A stretch of DNA of 64,000 nucleotides from Alkalibacillus flavidus (GCF_040545925.1 NZ_JBEPMX010000002.1:124001-188000), one strand, 5' to 3'; positions 53,162 to 62,270 are shown, numbered from the stretch's first letter. Notes: generated by a model from the sequence alone, not told the origin. Translations and numbers: made by a program.

Positions 53162-55102
53162 CTAAAGTTTACGATTTTGCACTTCATCAACAATGCGATT
53201 GACGAAGTTGTCTAATGAGATTGTTTCGCTGTCTTGTTCACCGTAACGACGGATGTTGACTGCTTCATCGTTCATTTCTTGATCACCTAGGACGAGTGAA
53301 TAAGGAATTTTTTGTGTTTGCGATTCACGGATCTTGTAACCTAATTTCTCATCGCGTAGGTCCGTATCAACACGAATACCAGCGTATTGTAGCTTCTCTT
53401 CAACTTTCTTCACATAATCCATATGCGCATCTAAAGACACTGGAATAATGCGAACTTGCTCTGGTGCTAACCACGTCGGGAATGCCCCTTTATATTCTTC
53501 AATTAAGAATGCTACGAAACGTTCCATCGTTGATACAACACCACGGTGAATGACCACTGGACGGTGTTCTTTCCCGTCTTCACCAATATACGTTAAATCA
53601 AAACGATTCGGTAAGTGGAAGTCAAGCTGGACAGTCGATAGTGTTTCGTCTTTTCCGAGAGCTGTTTTCACTTGGACGTCTAATTTCGGACCATAGAATG
53701 CCGCTTCGCCTTGTGCTTCGACATAATCAACATCCATTTCTTCCATCGTTTCTTTTAATAACGCCTCTGCTTTATTCCACATTTCATCATTATCAACGTA
53801 TTTCTCATTATCAGCTGGATCACGATATGATAAGCGGAAATAGTAATCGTTTAATCCAAAGTCTTGATAAACATTTTGAATCATGTGCACGACGCGCATG
53901 AATTCTTCTTTTAATTGGTCTGGACGTGCGAAGATGTGCGCATCATTCAGCGTCATCGCACGAACACGTTGCAAGCCAGCTAAAGCACCTGACATTTCGT
54001 GACGATGCATTGTGCCGAGTTCAGCAATACGGACTGGTAAATGACGATAACTATATAGTTGATTTTTGTATACCATCATGTGGTGCGGACAATTCATCGG
54101 ACGTAACACTAAATCTTCATTATCCATTTCCATTGTTGGGAACATGTCGTCTTGGTAATGATCCCAATGTCCACTCGTTTTATACAAATCAACACTGCCC
54201 AATACAGGTGTGTACACATGGTCATAACCTAAACGCTCTTCTAAATCAACAATATAGCGTTCAATCGTACGTCTTATCGTTGCCCCTTTCGGAAGCCAAA
54301 GTGGTAACCCTTGTCCGACTTTTTGTGAGACCGTAAAGATTTCAAGCTCTTTTCCAAGTTTACGGTGGTCACGCTCTTTCGCTTCTTCAAGCAGACGTAA
54401 ATGTTCATCTAGCTCACTTTGCTTTTCAAACGCGGTACCATAAACACGCTGCAACATTTTATTGTTACTATCGCCACGCCAATAAGCGCCTGAGATCGAT
54501 AGTAATTTGAAGACTTTAATTTTGCCTGTGTGCGGAATATGTACACCGCGACACAAATCAAAGAATTCACCTTGTTCATAGATCGACACTTGCTCGCCTT
54601 CAGGGATGTCATCAATTAATTCTAACTTCAAGTCATCACCGATTTTGCGGTAACGTTCTTTCGCTTCCTCACGCGACACATCAACACGTTGAATTTCTAG
54701 CGCTTCATCGACGATTTTCTTCATTTCTTTTTCGATTTTAGGTAGGTCTTCCGGCGAAATCGTTTCCTCCATATCGATGTCATAATAAAATCCGCCTTCA
54801 ATGACCGGACCTACGCCTAGTTTTACATCGCCGTATAAACGTTTAATCGCTTGTGCCATTAAATGAGCCGTTGAATGGCGCAACACTTCTAATCCTTCTT
54901 CATCGCGATACGTCACAATTTGAATGTCACCATCGTCATACAATGGCGTACGTAAGTCAACCATCTCACCATTAAACTTGCCCGCTAACGCTTGTTTCTT
55001 CAAGCCAGAACTAATCGAGCCAGCAATATCTTCTGTCGTCGTTCCTTGTGGAAACTCCTTTGCATTTCCATCAGGAAACGTTACTTGAATCATCTCACTC
55101 AT
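53162..55102 (-). CDS. thrS: Threonyl-tRNA synthetase
   Basis: The enzyme charges tRNA-Thr. The 646 residues run: TGS domain (about 1-62), the editing domain with HSTAHLMAQAIKRLY and the later zinc-like CRGVHIPHTG, the class II core (LRPMNCPHHMMVYKN, RIAELGTMHRHEMSGALAGLQRVR), and the C-terminal anticodon-binding domain. I chose the ATG at 55102 (MSEMIQVTFPDG), nine bases after AAAGGTGG; a longer frame lacks a ribosome site. A T-box leader controls it. Confidence 0.97.
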   Translation of the reverse strand: MSEMIQVTFPDGNAKEFPQGTTTEDIAGSISSGLKKQALAGKFNGEMVDLRTPLYDDGDIQIVTYRDEEGLEVLRHSTAHLMAQAIKRLYGDVKLGVGPVIEGGFYYDIDMEETISPEDLPKIEKEMKKIVDEALEIQRVDVSREEAKERYRKIGDDLKLELIDDIPEGEQVSIYEQGEFFDLCRGVHIPHTGKIKVFKLLSISGAYWRGDSNNKMLQRVYGTAFEKQSELDEHLRLLEEAKERDHRKLGKELEIFTVSQKVGQGLPLWLPKGATIRRTIERYIVDLEERLGYDHVYTPVLGSVDLYKTSGHWDHYQDDMFPTMEMDNEDLVLRPMNCPHHMMVYKNQLYSYRHLPVRIAELGTMHRHEMSGALAGLQRVRAMTLNDAHIFARPDQLKEEFMRVVHMIQNVYQDFGLNDYYFRLSYRDPADNEKYVDNDEMWNKAEALLKETMEEMDVDYVEAQGEAAFYGPKLDVQVKTALGKDETLSTVQLDFHLPNRFDLTYIGEDGKEHRPVVIHRGVVSTMERFVAFLIEEYKGAFPTWLAPEQVRIIPVSLDAHMDYVKKVEEKLQYAGIRVDTDLRDEKLGYKIRESQTQKIPYSLVLGDQEMNDEAVNIRRYGEQDSETISLDNFVNRIVDEVQNRKL

Positions 55103-55151
55103 GTTAAATTTCCACCTTTCTTTAATGATTATTACGTTATCTAAGACCATT

Positions 55152-55419
55152 AAAAAACACTCGTCCCTTAATCCAAAAGGGACGAGTGTGATTAACCCGT
55201 GGTTCCACCCTGATTCTGCTTCATATAAGCAGCTCTCAAGTCGTCGTTAACGCCGACGTGACGGTCATTATTACTGAGAAAAGTATTATTCCGTTCACAA
55301 CAACTGCTCCGAGGTGGTAAACAATTTAGCATACTTGAAAGTTTTCAGCCATGACTTCCTTCTCTGTAAAGCTGTGTTAAATTGTTTCTATCCTCATCAA
55401 CACATAACACGTATATTAT
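55152..55419 (-). promoter_or_regulatory. T-box leader of thrS (tRNA-Thr responsive)
   Basis: The T-box AGGGTGGAACCACGG lies near 55205-55220 and is followed by a terminator with a perfect 12-bp stem (55158-55169 with 55177-55188) and six T residues. In Stem I, AAACAATTTA pairs with TAAATTGTTT, and below it GAGG pairs with CCTC; the loop between them exposes ACC (55316-55318), a Thr codon. This leader and its promoter fill the 360-base gap to ytxC. Confidence 0.93.
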
Positions 55420-55425
55420 GTACGT

Positions 55426-55454
55426 ATTATATCGATGTTTATGATAAAAATCAA
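55426..55454 (-). promoter_or_regulatory. Sigma-A promoter of thrS
   Basis: TTGATT (55449-55454) and TATAAT (55426-55431) on the minus strand are separated by 17 bases, 11 bases past the ytxC stop. Confidence 0.72.
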
Positions 55455-55464
55455 TATCTATTGA

Positions 55465-56265
55465 TCAACTTCTTGATAGGTTGTTTATTTCATGTGGAAA
55501 TTCATGCTCCTCAAAAATAGTTGCGCGTTCTTGAAACAAATTTTTAACTTGATACAATGCATGCGTCTTTCGATAATTAGTAAAAATGTTGATCAATTCT
55601 GGCCTTAAAGATAACAGGCCATTCGTTAACGAGGGAATGATCAAGTAATCAGTTATAACCCTTTCTGTCGGTTGATCGATCCGTTTGCCTGTATCATCGA
55701 AAAACAACAATACATCAGCATCATACACATCGATACGACGATACAATGATCTTGATTGATCAATCCATTGCCGTAATCGCTCCATTTGATCTTGGAATTG
55801 CATTTCAAATTGCCACTCGTCAATCGCATATCCAACAACATCAACCCAATCTGAGTGACCATCAAACATAAATAGCTCGAGATTTGACAAGCTGATGTCA
55901 TAAGGCGTTTCTAATTGGTGGACGTAACGAACTAAATGTGAATACAAGGATGTTAATTGACTATGTAATGGCAACGTATCCTCACTAAGGTTTAAAACAA
56001 ACGGCATAATTTGCTCAATCTCTTCGTCGACTAAGTAATAATGATCTTTCAACATTCGCTTTGAATGTTTCGGTACCATCACAGCTTGCACATAAGAAAA
56101 TAGTAAATCTAACCAACGAGACCACAAAACACTTTCGGTCGCAATCATTCGTACGACATTTGGATCATTAGTAACATGACTAAAAAATTGCTTGTCTTGA
56201 TGCGAAAACATAACCCACTGCCTTGCATCAGCAGCTGTTTCAAAACGTAATACCCATTCTTTCAT
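55465..56265 (-). CDS. ytxC: Putative sporulation protein YtxC
   Basis: The 266-residue protein is acidic and helical, with no recognisable catalytic motif. It fits the YtxC family by position (between dnaI and thrS, as in B. subtilis), by length and by general pattern, such as VLLFFDDTGKRIDQPTERVITDYLIIPSLTNGLLSLRPELI region phrases near 195-235. Its role in sporulation is reported only at family level. AGAGGG precedes the ATG. Confidence 0.8.
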   Translation of the reverse strand: MKEWVLRFETAADARQWVMFSHQDKQFFSHVTNDPNVVRMIATESVLWSRWLDLLFSYVQAVMVPKHSKRMLKDHYYLVDEEIEQIMPFVLNLSEDTLPLHSQLTSLYSHLVRYVHQLETPYDISLSNLELFMFDGHSDWVDVVGYAIDEWQFEMQFQDQMERLRQWIDQSRSLYRRIDVYDADVLLFFDDTGKRIDQPTERVITDYLIIPSLTNGLLSLRPELINIFTNYRKTHALYQVKNLFQERATIFEEHEFPHEINNLSRS

Positions 56266-56330
56266 GATTCATCCCTCTTTCATCACAGTCGATATTACAC
56301 CGTATGAAAAAAAGGAGGAAAACATGAAAA

Positions 56331-56356
56331 CGCGACCTAAACAATTATAGGTCGCG
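56331..56356 (-). terminator. Terminator after dnaI
   Basis: A perfect 9-bp GC-rich stem (56331-56339 with 56348-56356) includes the dnaI stop codon and is followed by TTTTCATGTTTT on the minus strand. Confidence 0.78.
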
Positions 56357-57280
56357 GTGGTTATCGCCTGTCACTTCAACAGGTTCACTCACTTGTCTAA
56401 TACGTTCCATAATTCGGGCGGCTTTTACTTCTTCTAAATCGGACTTACCGACTTTTGAAAACATTAACTCTAGTTCATTTAAATCATAATTCGATGTAAA
56501 AAATACAGGCAGGCGTTCCATCATACGGAATTGTAAAATCGCCCCGAGCACTTCATCCCTGAACCATGCTGAAGAAAATTCGGCCCCTATATCATCAAAA
56601 ACGAGAACCGATGCCCGTTTAAACCGATCAATCTTTTCGTTAATCGTCGAATCGCTAATCGATGCTTTCATTTCACGGACAAATTCAGGCATATAAATAA
56701 ACATCGTGTCCACCTGGATCGTCGCTAATTCTTGAGCTAATGCGCCTAACATATACGTTTTACCTACACCAAAACTACCGTGTAAGAACAGCCCTTTTTG
56801 CGGTAATTGATCTTGACTATCTTTAAAAAATTGCTGGATCCGCTTCAATGCTTCCGAACGGCCTGTTACATCTAATTTAATTTGCGAAAAACTAGCTTCG
56901 TGGACTTCCTTTGGCATATGCAAACTTTGGACAAATGAGCGTTGTTTTTCCATTTGAATCGCTTTTTGTTTGCGTTGACACTCATGATACATCAATTTAA
57001 TTCGACCATTCTGTACGTGAGCCTCAGGAACATAGCCAGGAATCACATTGATACAGCCTTCGAGCGATGGACATTTCTTACAATTAAGCGATTGATAATC
57101 ATATTCGTACAATTTAATTAATTGTTTATCAATCTGTTCTCGCGTTAGTTCTGGGTGTTCGGCTAATAGCGCCTGAATACGCTCTGATTGCAAAATTTTG
57201 TCGCGCATGTCATTCATCGATGTTTGAAAGTTTTCATTGTTTTTCAGCCAACTATTTAAGGCTGATTGGATCGGTTCCAT
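56345..57280 (-). CDS. dnaI: Primosomal protein DnaI, helicase loader
   Basis: DnaI loads the replicative helicase DnaC at oriC and at restart sites. The 311 residues show the N-terminal helicase-binding domain with a zinc-type cluster (NCKKCPSLEGC at about 66-76) and the AAA+ domain with Walker A GSFGVGKT and Walker B VLVFDDIGAE. I chose the ATG at 57280, nine bases after GAAGG, which gives the usual length; two ATGs upstream sit too close to that site. It is 16 bases after dnaB. Confidence 0.95.
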   Translation of the reverse strand: MEPIQSALNSWLKNNENFQTSMNDMRDKILQSERIQALLAEHPELTREQIDKQLIKLYEYDYQSLNCKKCPSLEGCINVIPGYVPEAHVQNGRIKLMYHECQRKQKAIQMEKQRSFVQSLHMPKEVHEASFSQIKLDVTGRSEALKRIQQFFKDSQDQLPQKGLFLHGSFGVGKTYMLGALAQELATIQVDTMFIYMPEFVREMKASISDSTINEKIDRFKRASVLVFDDIGAEFSSAWFRDEVLGAILQFRMMERLPVFFTSNYDLNELELMFSKVGKSDLEEVKAARIMERIRQVSEPVEVTGDNHRDL

Positions 57281-57296
57281 CGTCATCATCCTTCAA

Positions 57297-58667
57297 CTAT
57301 TGTTTCGGTTGCGAAAAGCTTTTGAAAAAGGCTTCTAATTCTTCATCGCGTTCCTCTGATTGCTGTTCTTCATTTGGTGTGGCTTGTGATTGTTTCTGTT
57401 TTTGTTCTTTTTGCTGTTTGAACCATTTCGGTATGACTTCATTTGATTTTTTGGATGGCGATTGCTTAGCTGACGAGCGCTGTTGTTTTTTCTGTTGCCA
57501 CGTTTGATACATTTTATGTTCTTGCTTAGCTAAATTCATCGCTTGTTCTGCCGTTTTAATACCTTCCCGACTCCAATGAGCGGCAATCGTTTCAATATAA
57601 CTGCGGTTAAGCTTCTTTGCGTTTTTGTTAAGGACATAATGAACGAGAACATTCATGACCGGTTGTGTTAGACCGTGCTCCTCCATCACTTGTGTTAGCA
57701 TGTCAACTTCTTTCATAGAGGCCAAACCGGAACTCGCATAGTCTTCTAATAATTCTCGGTGTGTAATTTGATTAAAATGTTGCACTAAACGTTCTTGTTT
57801 CGTTGCCGTCGTTTTCTCTTGAGGCTGTGTCGATTCTGGTTGCGTTTCTTCCATTGCTTCATGTTTAGCATATAAACGCGGTGGTACAGACCCATGCTTT
57901 TTATGATAAATATCTTTGCACATATCAAGGAATTCTTGACGGTCAAATACAGCATCTTCATTAATGGCCCACAGCAAGGCTTTTTCCAACTCTAAATAAT
58001 CAACGTCATAAATTTTGATAACTTTTTCCATATACGATAAATTGGCGTTCGTTAAAATGTGTTTCGGTTCGATTTGTTGTTGCGTTAACATTTTATACAA
58101 CCACTCTAGCGGTAATTCAGTATTAATAACAAGTGACTCATCTTGCGTTTCCTGAACCGGCTGTCGTTTATGTTTTAACGTCGTAAACACGTCATCGAAA
58201 TGAACGGTCACATCTTCTACTGATTGATCGAGTTGAGGTGTTGGCGCTAGACGTTGTTGCAATGATTGGTGTGTTTCTTTTCCGACATGATGTTCTAATA
58301 AAATCGATAACGTCGGGTGATCAAAAAATTGATAGGCCGAAACCGGTCTTCTTAAAACATAATAATACGTTCGATACGTATCATCGTGCTTGAATGTTTT
58401 CAATAAACCAATGCCTTCCAACTTCTGACGTGCTTCGTAAACATCATCTAAGGACATATTTAACAACCCCATCAGATGATGGTGTGATAACTGTGAAGAA
58501 CGAGCATCATGTTCACGCCAAAGCATTTGATACAGCGCAACACTCTTCATCCCAATTAACGGTTGGTATAACAAAGTCAATACTGCGTGAACATCTTCAA
58601 AAAATGCCGTCCGTTTCATAATGACGCACTGGTCATTAGGCAATAAATGTTTCATTCGATCTTGCAC
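57297..58667 (-). CDS. dnaB: Replication initiation and membrane attachment protein DnaB
   Basis: This is the Firmicutes helicase-loading DnaB, not the E. coli helicase. The 456 residues show the DDBH1 winged-helix region (TLLYQPLIGMKSVALYQML) and the DDBH2 domain around 290-390 (LLEDYASSGLA...IETIAAHW), then a long Gln/Lys-rich tail. I chose the GTG at 58667, eight bases after AGGAGG; the GTG at 58676 lies within that site. It is transcribed after nrdR. Confidence 0.94.
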   Translation of the reverse strand: MQDRMKHLLPNDQCVIMKRTAFFEDVHAVLTLLYQPLIGMKSVALYQMLWREHDARSSQLSHHHLMGLLNMSLDDVYEARQKLEGIGLLKTFKHDDTYRTYYYVLRRPVSAYQFFDHPTLSILLEHHVGKETHQSLQQRLAPTPQLDQSVEDVTVHFDDVFTTLKHKRQPVQETQDESLVINTELPLEWLYKMLTQQQIEPKHILTNANLSYMEKVIKIYDVDYLELEKALLWAINEDAVFDRQEFLDMCKDIYHKKHGSVPPRLYAKHEAMEETQPESTQPQEKTTATKQERLVQHFNQITHRELLEDYASSGLASMKEVDMLTQVMEEHGLTQPVMNVLVHYVLNKNAKKLNRSYIETIAAHWSREGIKTAEQAMNLAKQEHKMYQTWQQKKQQRSSAKQSPSKKSNEVIPKWFKQQKEQKQKQSQATPNEEQQSEERDEELEAFFKSFSQPKQ

Positions 58668-58683
58668 GTTCTTCACCTCCTGA

Positions 58684-59154
58684 TCACGACGAATTATTCT
58701 TTGTCCGATTAATCATGTCATTCAATTCGTTCATGAACACATTGATATCTTTAAACTGACGATACACGGATGCAAATCGGACGTATGCTACTTCGTCCAC
58801 TTCAGCTAACCTGTCCATAATGAGTTCACCAATATCATGACTCATAATTTCGGAATTACCTGCATCACGCAAATCGCGCTCTACCTCAAATGCTACTTGC
58901 TCGATTTGTTCAAGTGAAACCGGTCGCTTTTCGCACGCTTTAATCAAGCCTCGCTTAAGCTTCTCACGATTAAATTCCTCACGTGTCCCTTCTTTCTTCA
59001 CAACGATTAATGGGATTTCCTCAACACGTTCAAATGTTGTGAAACGATACTGGCAACCGTCGCATTCGCGGCGTCTACGTATGGATTTCCCTTCATCTAT
59101 TGGACGTGAATCTAACACTCTCGTCGTTTTTTCATCGCAATTTGGGCATCTCAT
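58684..59154 (-). CDS. nrdR: Transcriptional repressor NrdR
   Basis: NrdR represses ribonucleotide reductase genes in response to dATP/ATP. The 156 residues show the zinc ribbon C3, C6, C31 and C34 (MRCPNCDEKT...CDGCQYRF) and the ATP-cone domain (VVKKEGTREEFNREKLKRGL). I chose the ATG at 59154, with GAGGTG seven bases upstream; nine earlier codons are in frame but lack a ribosome site. It leads the nrdR-dnaB-dnaI order. Confidence 0.97.
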   Translation of the reverse strand: MRCPNCDEKTTRVLDSRPIDEGKSIRRRRECDGCQYRFTTFERVEEIPLIVVKKEGTREEFNREKLKRGLIKACEKRPVSLEQIEQVAFEVERDLRDAGNSEIMSHDIGELIMDRLAEVDEVAYVRFASVYRQFKDINVFMNELNDMINRTKNNSS

Positions 59155-59232
59155 GATTTCGCACCTCTGACTTTTATTCACTGAATCGTATATTTAGTAT
59201 AACAAATATGTATGACCGTCATAAATTGTTGG

Positions 59233-59700
59233 TTAGTTATTTCCTCGATTTGGCGAATTCCAGTTTAAATCGAGAGACTCAATCGCTTCTATCAATCTGT
59301 TCTCACCGACGACGTGGTAAGTGTCTTGCATATTAGGCGTTTGCAAATAATCTTCTGTCATTCTAAGTGATAATGGCCTCGAGCCGTAATCTGAGTCGTG
59401 CTCAATATAAACCGTATAAGCCACTTGATGGAAATTCCCCGAAATCGGCTTTAATTCAAGTTGTTCAATCGTATCCACTATTTTAGATTGTTCACTTTCA
59501 TTAGCTAATTCAGCAAATTGAAACGGGATACCACTATTAAAATTATGTTTTTCGATCCGCATTTGTTGGATTGGATTACCGTTGACATCGTCTAATAACG
59601 TTTCTCCTGAGACAACTTCTACTTCTTCACGTGTCGTCACATAGAGAACACTTCCTATAATGAAAAATATTAACGAAAATATGATCATCGAGCGGTTCAT
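59233..59700 (-). CDS. Hypothetical membrane-anchored protein
   Basis: I do not recognise this protein. It has 155 residues: one N-terminal membrane segment (about 5-22, IIFSLIFFIIGSVLYV) followed by an extracytoplasmic acidic domain of about 130 residues, so it is either a signal-anchored protein or uncleaved. No cysteine or lipobox is present. It stands between gapB and nrdR, where B. subtilis has speD, to which it is unrelated. Confidence 0.7.
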   Translation of the reverse strand: MNRSMIIFSLIFFIIGSVLYVTTREEVEVVSGETLLDDVNGNPIQQMRIEKHNFNSGIPFQFAELANESEQSKIVDTIEQLELKPISGNFHQVAYTVYIEHDSDYGSRPLSLRMTEDYLQTPNMQDTYHVVGENRLIEAIESLDLNWNSPNRGNN

Positions 59701-59784
59701 ATACTGTCACCTTCTAATGTTTCATGTGACTATCATTTTATCACATTCCAACCGATAAGCGTATGGAGAAAATCGTCATACAAA

Positions 59785-59813
59785 TTAAAAAGATCCCGAA
59801 AACAATCGGGACC
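59785..59813 (-). terminator. Terminator after gapB
   Basis: An 8-bp stem with one wobble pair (59792-59799 with 59806-59813) is followed by TTTTTAATTT on the minus strand. Confidence 0.83.
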
Positions 59814-59821
59814 CTCTCACT

Positions 59822-60844
59822 TTATGTTTGATGAATGACTAATTGATTGCCTACATATCGAACAAGATCGACGACACGACATGAATAACCCCATTCATTA
59901 TCATACCAAGCTAATACTTTCACTTTACGATTATCCATCACCATCGTTGATAAACCATCTACGATTGATGAATAAGGCGATGTCGTATAATCGATCGATA
60001 CAAGTGGATCTTGATTAATAGATAAATACTCATTTAATTCACCATTCATCGCCTCAACAAACGCTTGATTAACCTCTTCCTCTGTCACATCTGTCTCCAA
60101 ATCGACAACGAGATCGACTAAGGATACATTCGGCGTTGGTACACGCAAAGCCATACCGTGTAATTTACCTTTCAAGTCAGGCAACACGTCATTGATTGCT
60201 TTAGCAGCACCCGTAGATGTTGGAATAATCGACTGTGTACACCCGCGTGCGCGTCGTAAATCTTTATGTGGGTTATCTAAGTTTTGTTGATCGTTCGTAA
60301 ACGCATGCACTGTCGTCATTAAACCGCTTTCAATTCCGAAGTTTTCATGTAAAACTTTAGCAACAGGTGCTAGACAGTTCGTCGTGCAAGACGCATTTGA
60401 AATAACTTGATGGTCGTTCGGGTTGTAGTCTGATTCGTTAACCCCCATCACAATCGTTTGATCAGCTGGCTTGCCTGGTGCAGTTAACACGACTTTTTGT
60501 GCACCTGCATCTATATGTGGTTGTGCCTGTTCAGTTGAATTAAATTTACCTGTAGCTTCAATGACAATATCAATACCTAATTCATCCCAAGGTAATTCAG
60601 CAGGATTACGATTCGATACTGTTTGAACAACTTGTTGGTCAATCACTAAATGATCACCGTCAATTTCGACCGTCCCATCATAATGACCATGTACTGAATC
60701 ATAACGTATTAAATGAGCAAGCGTTTCAACCGGATAACTTGCATTAATGGCTATGACATCCAATTGATCATCTTTCATCGCACGTCGAAACACCATGCGT
60801 CCGATTCGACCAAATCCATTAATTGCTACTTTTGTTGCGTTCAT
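59822..60844 (-). CDS. gapB: Glyceraldehyde-3-phosphate dehydrogenase, NADP type (gluconeogenic)
   Basis: GapB works in the gluconeogenic direction and uses NADP. The 340 residues show the Rossmann start INGFGRIGRMVFRRA and the catalytic cysteine C153 in SNASCTTNCLAP. After the second strand the sequence reads INASYPVETLAHL where NAD-specific GapA has an Asp (NDLTD), consistent with NADP preference. It sits beside coaE as in B. subtilis. CcpN-like boxes precede it. Confidence 0.94.
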   Translation of the reverse strand: MNATKVAINGFGRIGRMVFRRAMKDDQLDVIAINASYPVETLAHLIRYDSVHGHYDGTVEIDGDHLVIDQQVVQTVSNRNPAELPWDELGIDIVIEATGKFNSTEQAQPHIDAGAQKVVLTAPGKPADQTIVMGVNESDYNPNDHQVISNASCTTNCLAPVAKVLHENFGIESGLMTTVHAFTNDQQNLDNPHKDLRRARGCTQSIIPTSTGAAKAINDVLPDLKGKLHGMALRVPTPNVSLVDLVVDLETDVTEEEVNQAFVEAMNGELNEYLSINQDPLVSIDYTTSPYSSIVDGLSTMVMDNRKVKVLAWYDNEWGYSCRVVDLVRYVGNQLVIHQT

Positions 60845-60879
60845 TTGAAGTCCCCCTCACCATGCATCTTACGCTCAAT

Positions 60880-60912
60880 TGTATAACGTTTTATCAATAA
60901 TAGTATAACACA
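60880..60912 (-). promoter_or_regulatory. Tandem CcpN-like operator boxes before gapB
   Basis: On the minus strand TGTGTTATACT (60902-60912) fits TRTGHYATAYW completely, and AACGTTATACA (60880-60890) fits at 9 of 11 positions. The boxes are 22 bases apart, two helical turns. The first contains a TATACT -10 element. In B. subtilis CcpN represses gapB during glycolytic growth. Confidence 0.5.
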
Positions 60913-60957
60913 TTAAACGCATTCTTGTGAGAGATTGTGGTGAAAAAAACAAAAAAA

Positions 60958-61575
60958 TTATGACTTAAATGAGGACGTGTTAATCTCCCATTTTTCTAAG
61001 ACCGACAACAACTGCTCACGACTCGATTCAACCGTACCACCATTATCAATAATGGCATCAGCTCGTTTCTTTTTCTCAGTTATTGGGATTTGTGCGTTAA
61101 TCCGCTTCAACGCTTGGTCTTCTGATACTTGATCACGTTCAGTTAACCGTGCTAGTTGAACATCCGGATCGACATAAACAACGAGCACTTTATCCACATA
61201 ATCAAATAACTCACTTTCAAACAGTAACGGTATATCCATTACAATGATTGGATGTCCTTCTTCTTTCAATTGATCACGTTGATCGAGCATCGTTTGTCGA
61301 ATATGCGGATGAATAATTTGATTTAATTTTTGTCGTTCGTCATCACGTTTAAACACAATCGACCCGAGCACTTCCCGGTTCAATGTCTTATCGTCATGCA
61401 ACACTTCCTCGCCAAATGTGTCAACAATTTGTTGATATGCTGGTTCTCCTACTTCAACGACCTGGCGCGAAATACGATCAGCATCGATCACTGGTATTCC
61501 CCAGTTTGTCAACATATTCGAAACCGTCGATTTACCTGTCGCAATACTACCTGTTAATCCTACAACTAATGACAT
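60958..61575 (-). CDS. coaE: Dephospho-CoA kinase
   Basis: The enzyme phosphorylates dephospho-CoA, the last step of coenzyme A synthesis. The 205 residues show the P-loop GLTGSIATGKST (6-17), DADRISRQV, and DIPLLFES. I chose the ATG at 61575, preceded by AAGGGGTG; ten more codons are in frame without a ribosome site. It is 11 bases after ytaF. Confidence 0.95.
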   Translation of the reverse strand: MSLVVGLTGSIATGKSTVSNMLTNWGIPVIDADRISRQVVEVGEPAYQQIVDTFGEEVLHDDKTLNREVLGSIVFKRDDERQKLNQIIHPHIRQTMLDQRDQLKEEGHPIIVMDIPLLFESELFDYVDKVLVVYVDPDVQLARLTERDQVSEDQALKRINAQIPITEKKKRADAIIDNGGTVESSREQLLSVLEKWEINTSSFKS

Positions 61576-61586
61576 ACGAACACCCC

Positions 61587-62219
61587 TTATTGTATAAAAT
61601 GCCATAATCCTAAACTAATTAAAATAACACCTGGCAAAAATGACAGTGCATGAACCCAGTTAAACTGCTGACACCAACGCCCTAACCACAACCCGCTATA
61701 AAGAAAAGCAATAGAACATAACCCAATCATCATAGACGTTTGAAATACTGAAATTTGAAGAAAAGCAGCACCTATGCCACTAGCCAATGAATCAAGCGAT
61801 AACGCTAACGCAATCATCACCGCTTCAATGCCTGTAATCGTACCCGAATGATCGCGGTCAGCTGTTTGTGGTTGTTTTAAAATATTCCATATAAGTGTTA
61901 AATTAAAAGTCATTTCACCATTTTCTTGATGCTTTTTAAATTTAACCTTTTGATCCTGTACCCACTGACCGATCACCCAACATCCAATCACGACAAATAT
62001 TAAACTGCCTATGATATCGGTTAGCATTGGAACCATAAACCGAATGCCATCGCCGATTAAATGCCCGACAAAAAAGCTTAACGCCGTGACGAGACCGACA
62101 ATCGCGATTGTCTCTTTAGGAACAGAAATGTGACGTAATTGATAGGTCATTCCAAAGAAGAAACTGTCAAAACTAACCGCCAAACTAAGTAACAGCACCA
62201 TCATGATGACATCAACCAA
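61587..62219 (-). CDS. ytaF: Sporulation membrane protein YtaF, MntP-like
   Basis: The 210-residue protein has six membrane segments arranged as two related halves, like the manganese exporter MntP. Conserved Asp residues lie in the first and fourth segments (AVSFDSFFFG at about 14-23; ALSLDSLASGIG at about 139-150). The central loop contains DRDHSGTITGIE (121-132), an EF-hand-like pattern. The start is TTG, nine bases after AAAGGAG. In B. subtilis ytaF is expressed in sporulation. The transported ion is not known. Confidence 0.86.
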   Translation of the reverse strand: MVDVIMMVLLLSLAVSFDSFFFGMTYQLRHISVPKETIAIVGLVTALSFFVGHLIGDGIRFMVPMLTDIIGSLIFVVIGCWVIGQWVQDQKVKFKKHQENGEMTFNLTLIWNILKQPQTADRDHSGTITGIEAVMIALALSLDSLASGIGAAFLQISVFQTSMMIGLCSIAFLYSGLWLGRWCQQFNWVHALSFLPGVILISLGLWHFIQ

Positions 62220-62225
62220 GTGAAA

Positions 62226-62270
62226 AAGCTCCTTTCATAAGGGGTTCTGTTTATCTTATGAAAAGAGCTT
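62226..62270 (-). terminator. Terminator-like hairpin after mutM containing the ytaF ribosome binding site
   Basis: Two 16-base arms (62226-62241 and 62255-62270) pair at 15 of 16 positions around a 13-base loop and are followed by three further T residues on the minus strand. The 3' arm contains AAAGGAG, the ytaF ribosome site. The hairpin could end mutM transcripts, mask ytaF translation, or both. Confidence 0.65.

Noticed and set aside
53926..54336. Plus-strand frame of 136 codons inside thrS
   Set aside because: It is antisense to the catalytic core of threonyl-tRNA synthetase.
56324..56350. Eight-codon plus-strand frame with an ideal AAAGGAGG site
   Set aside because: It runs into the dnaI terminator stem and has no visible promoter; the purine-rich stretch is probably chance.
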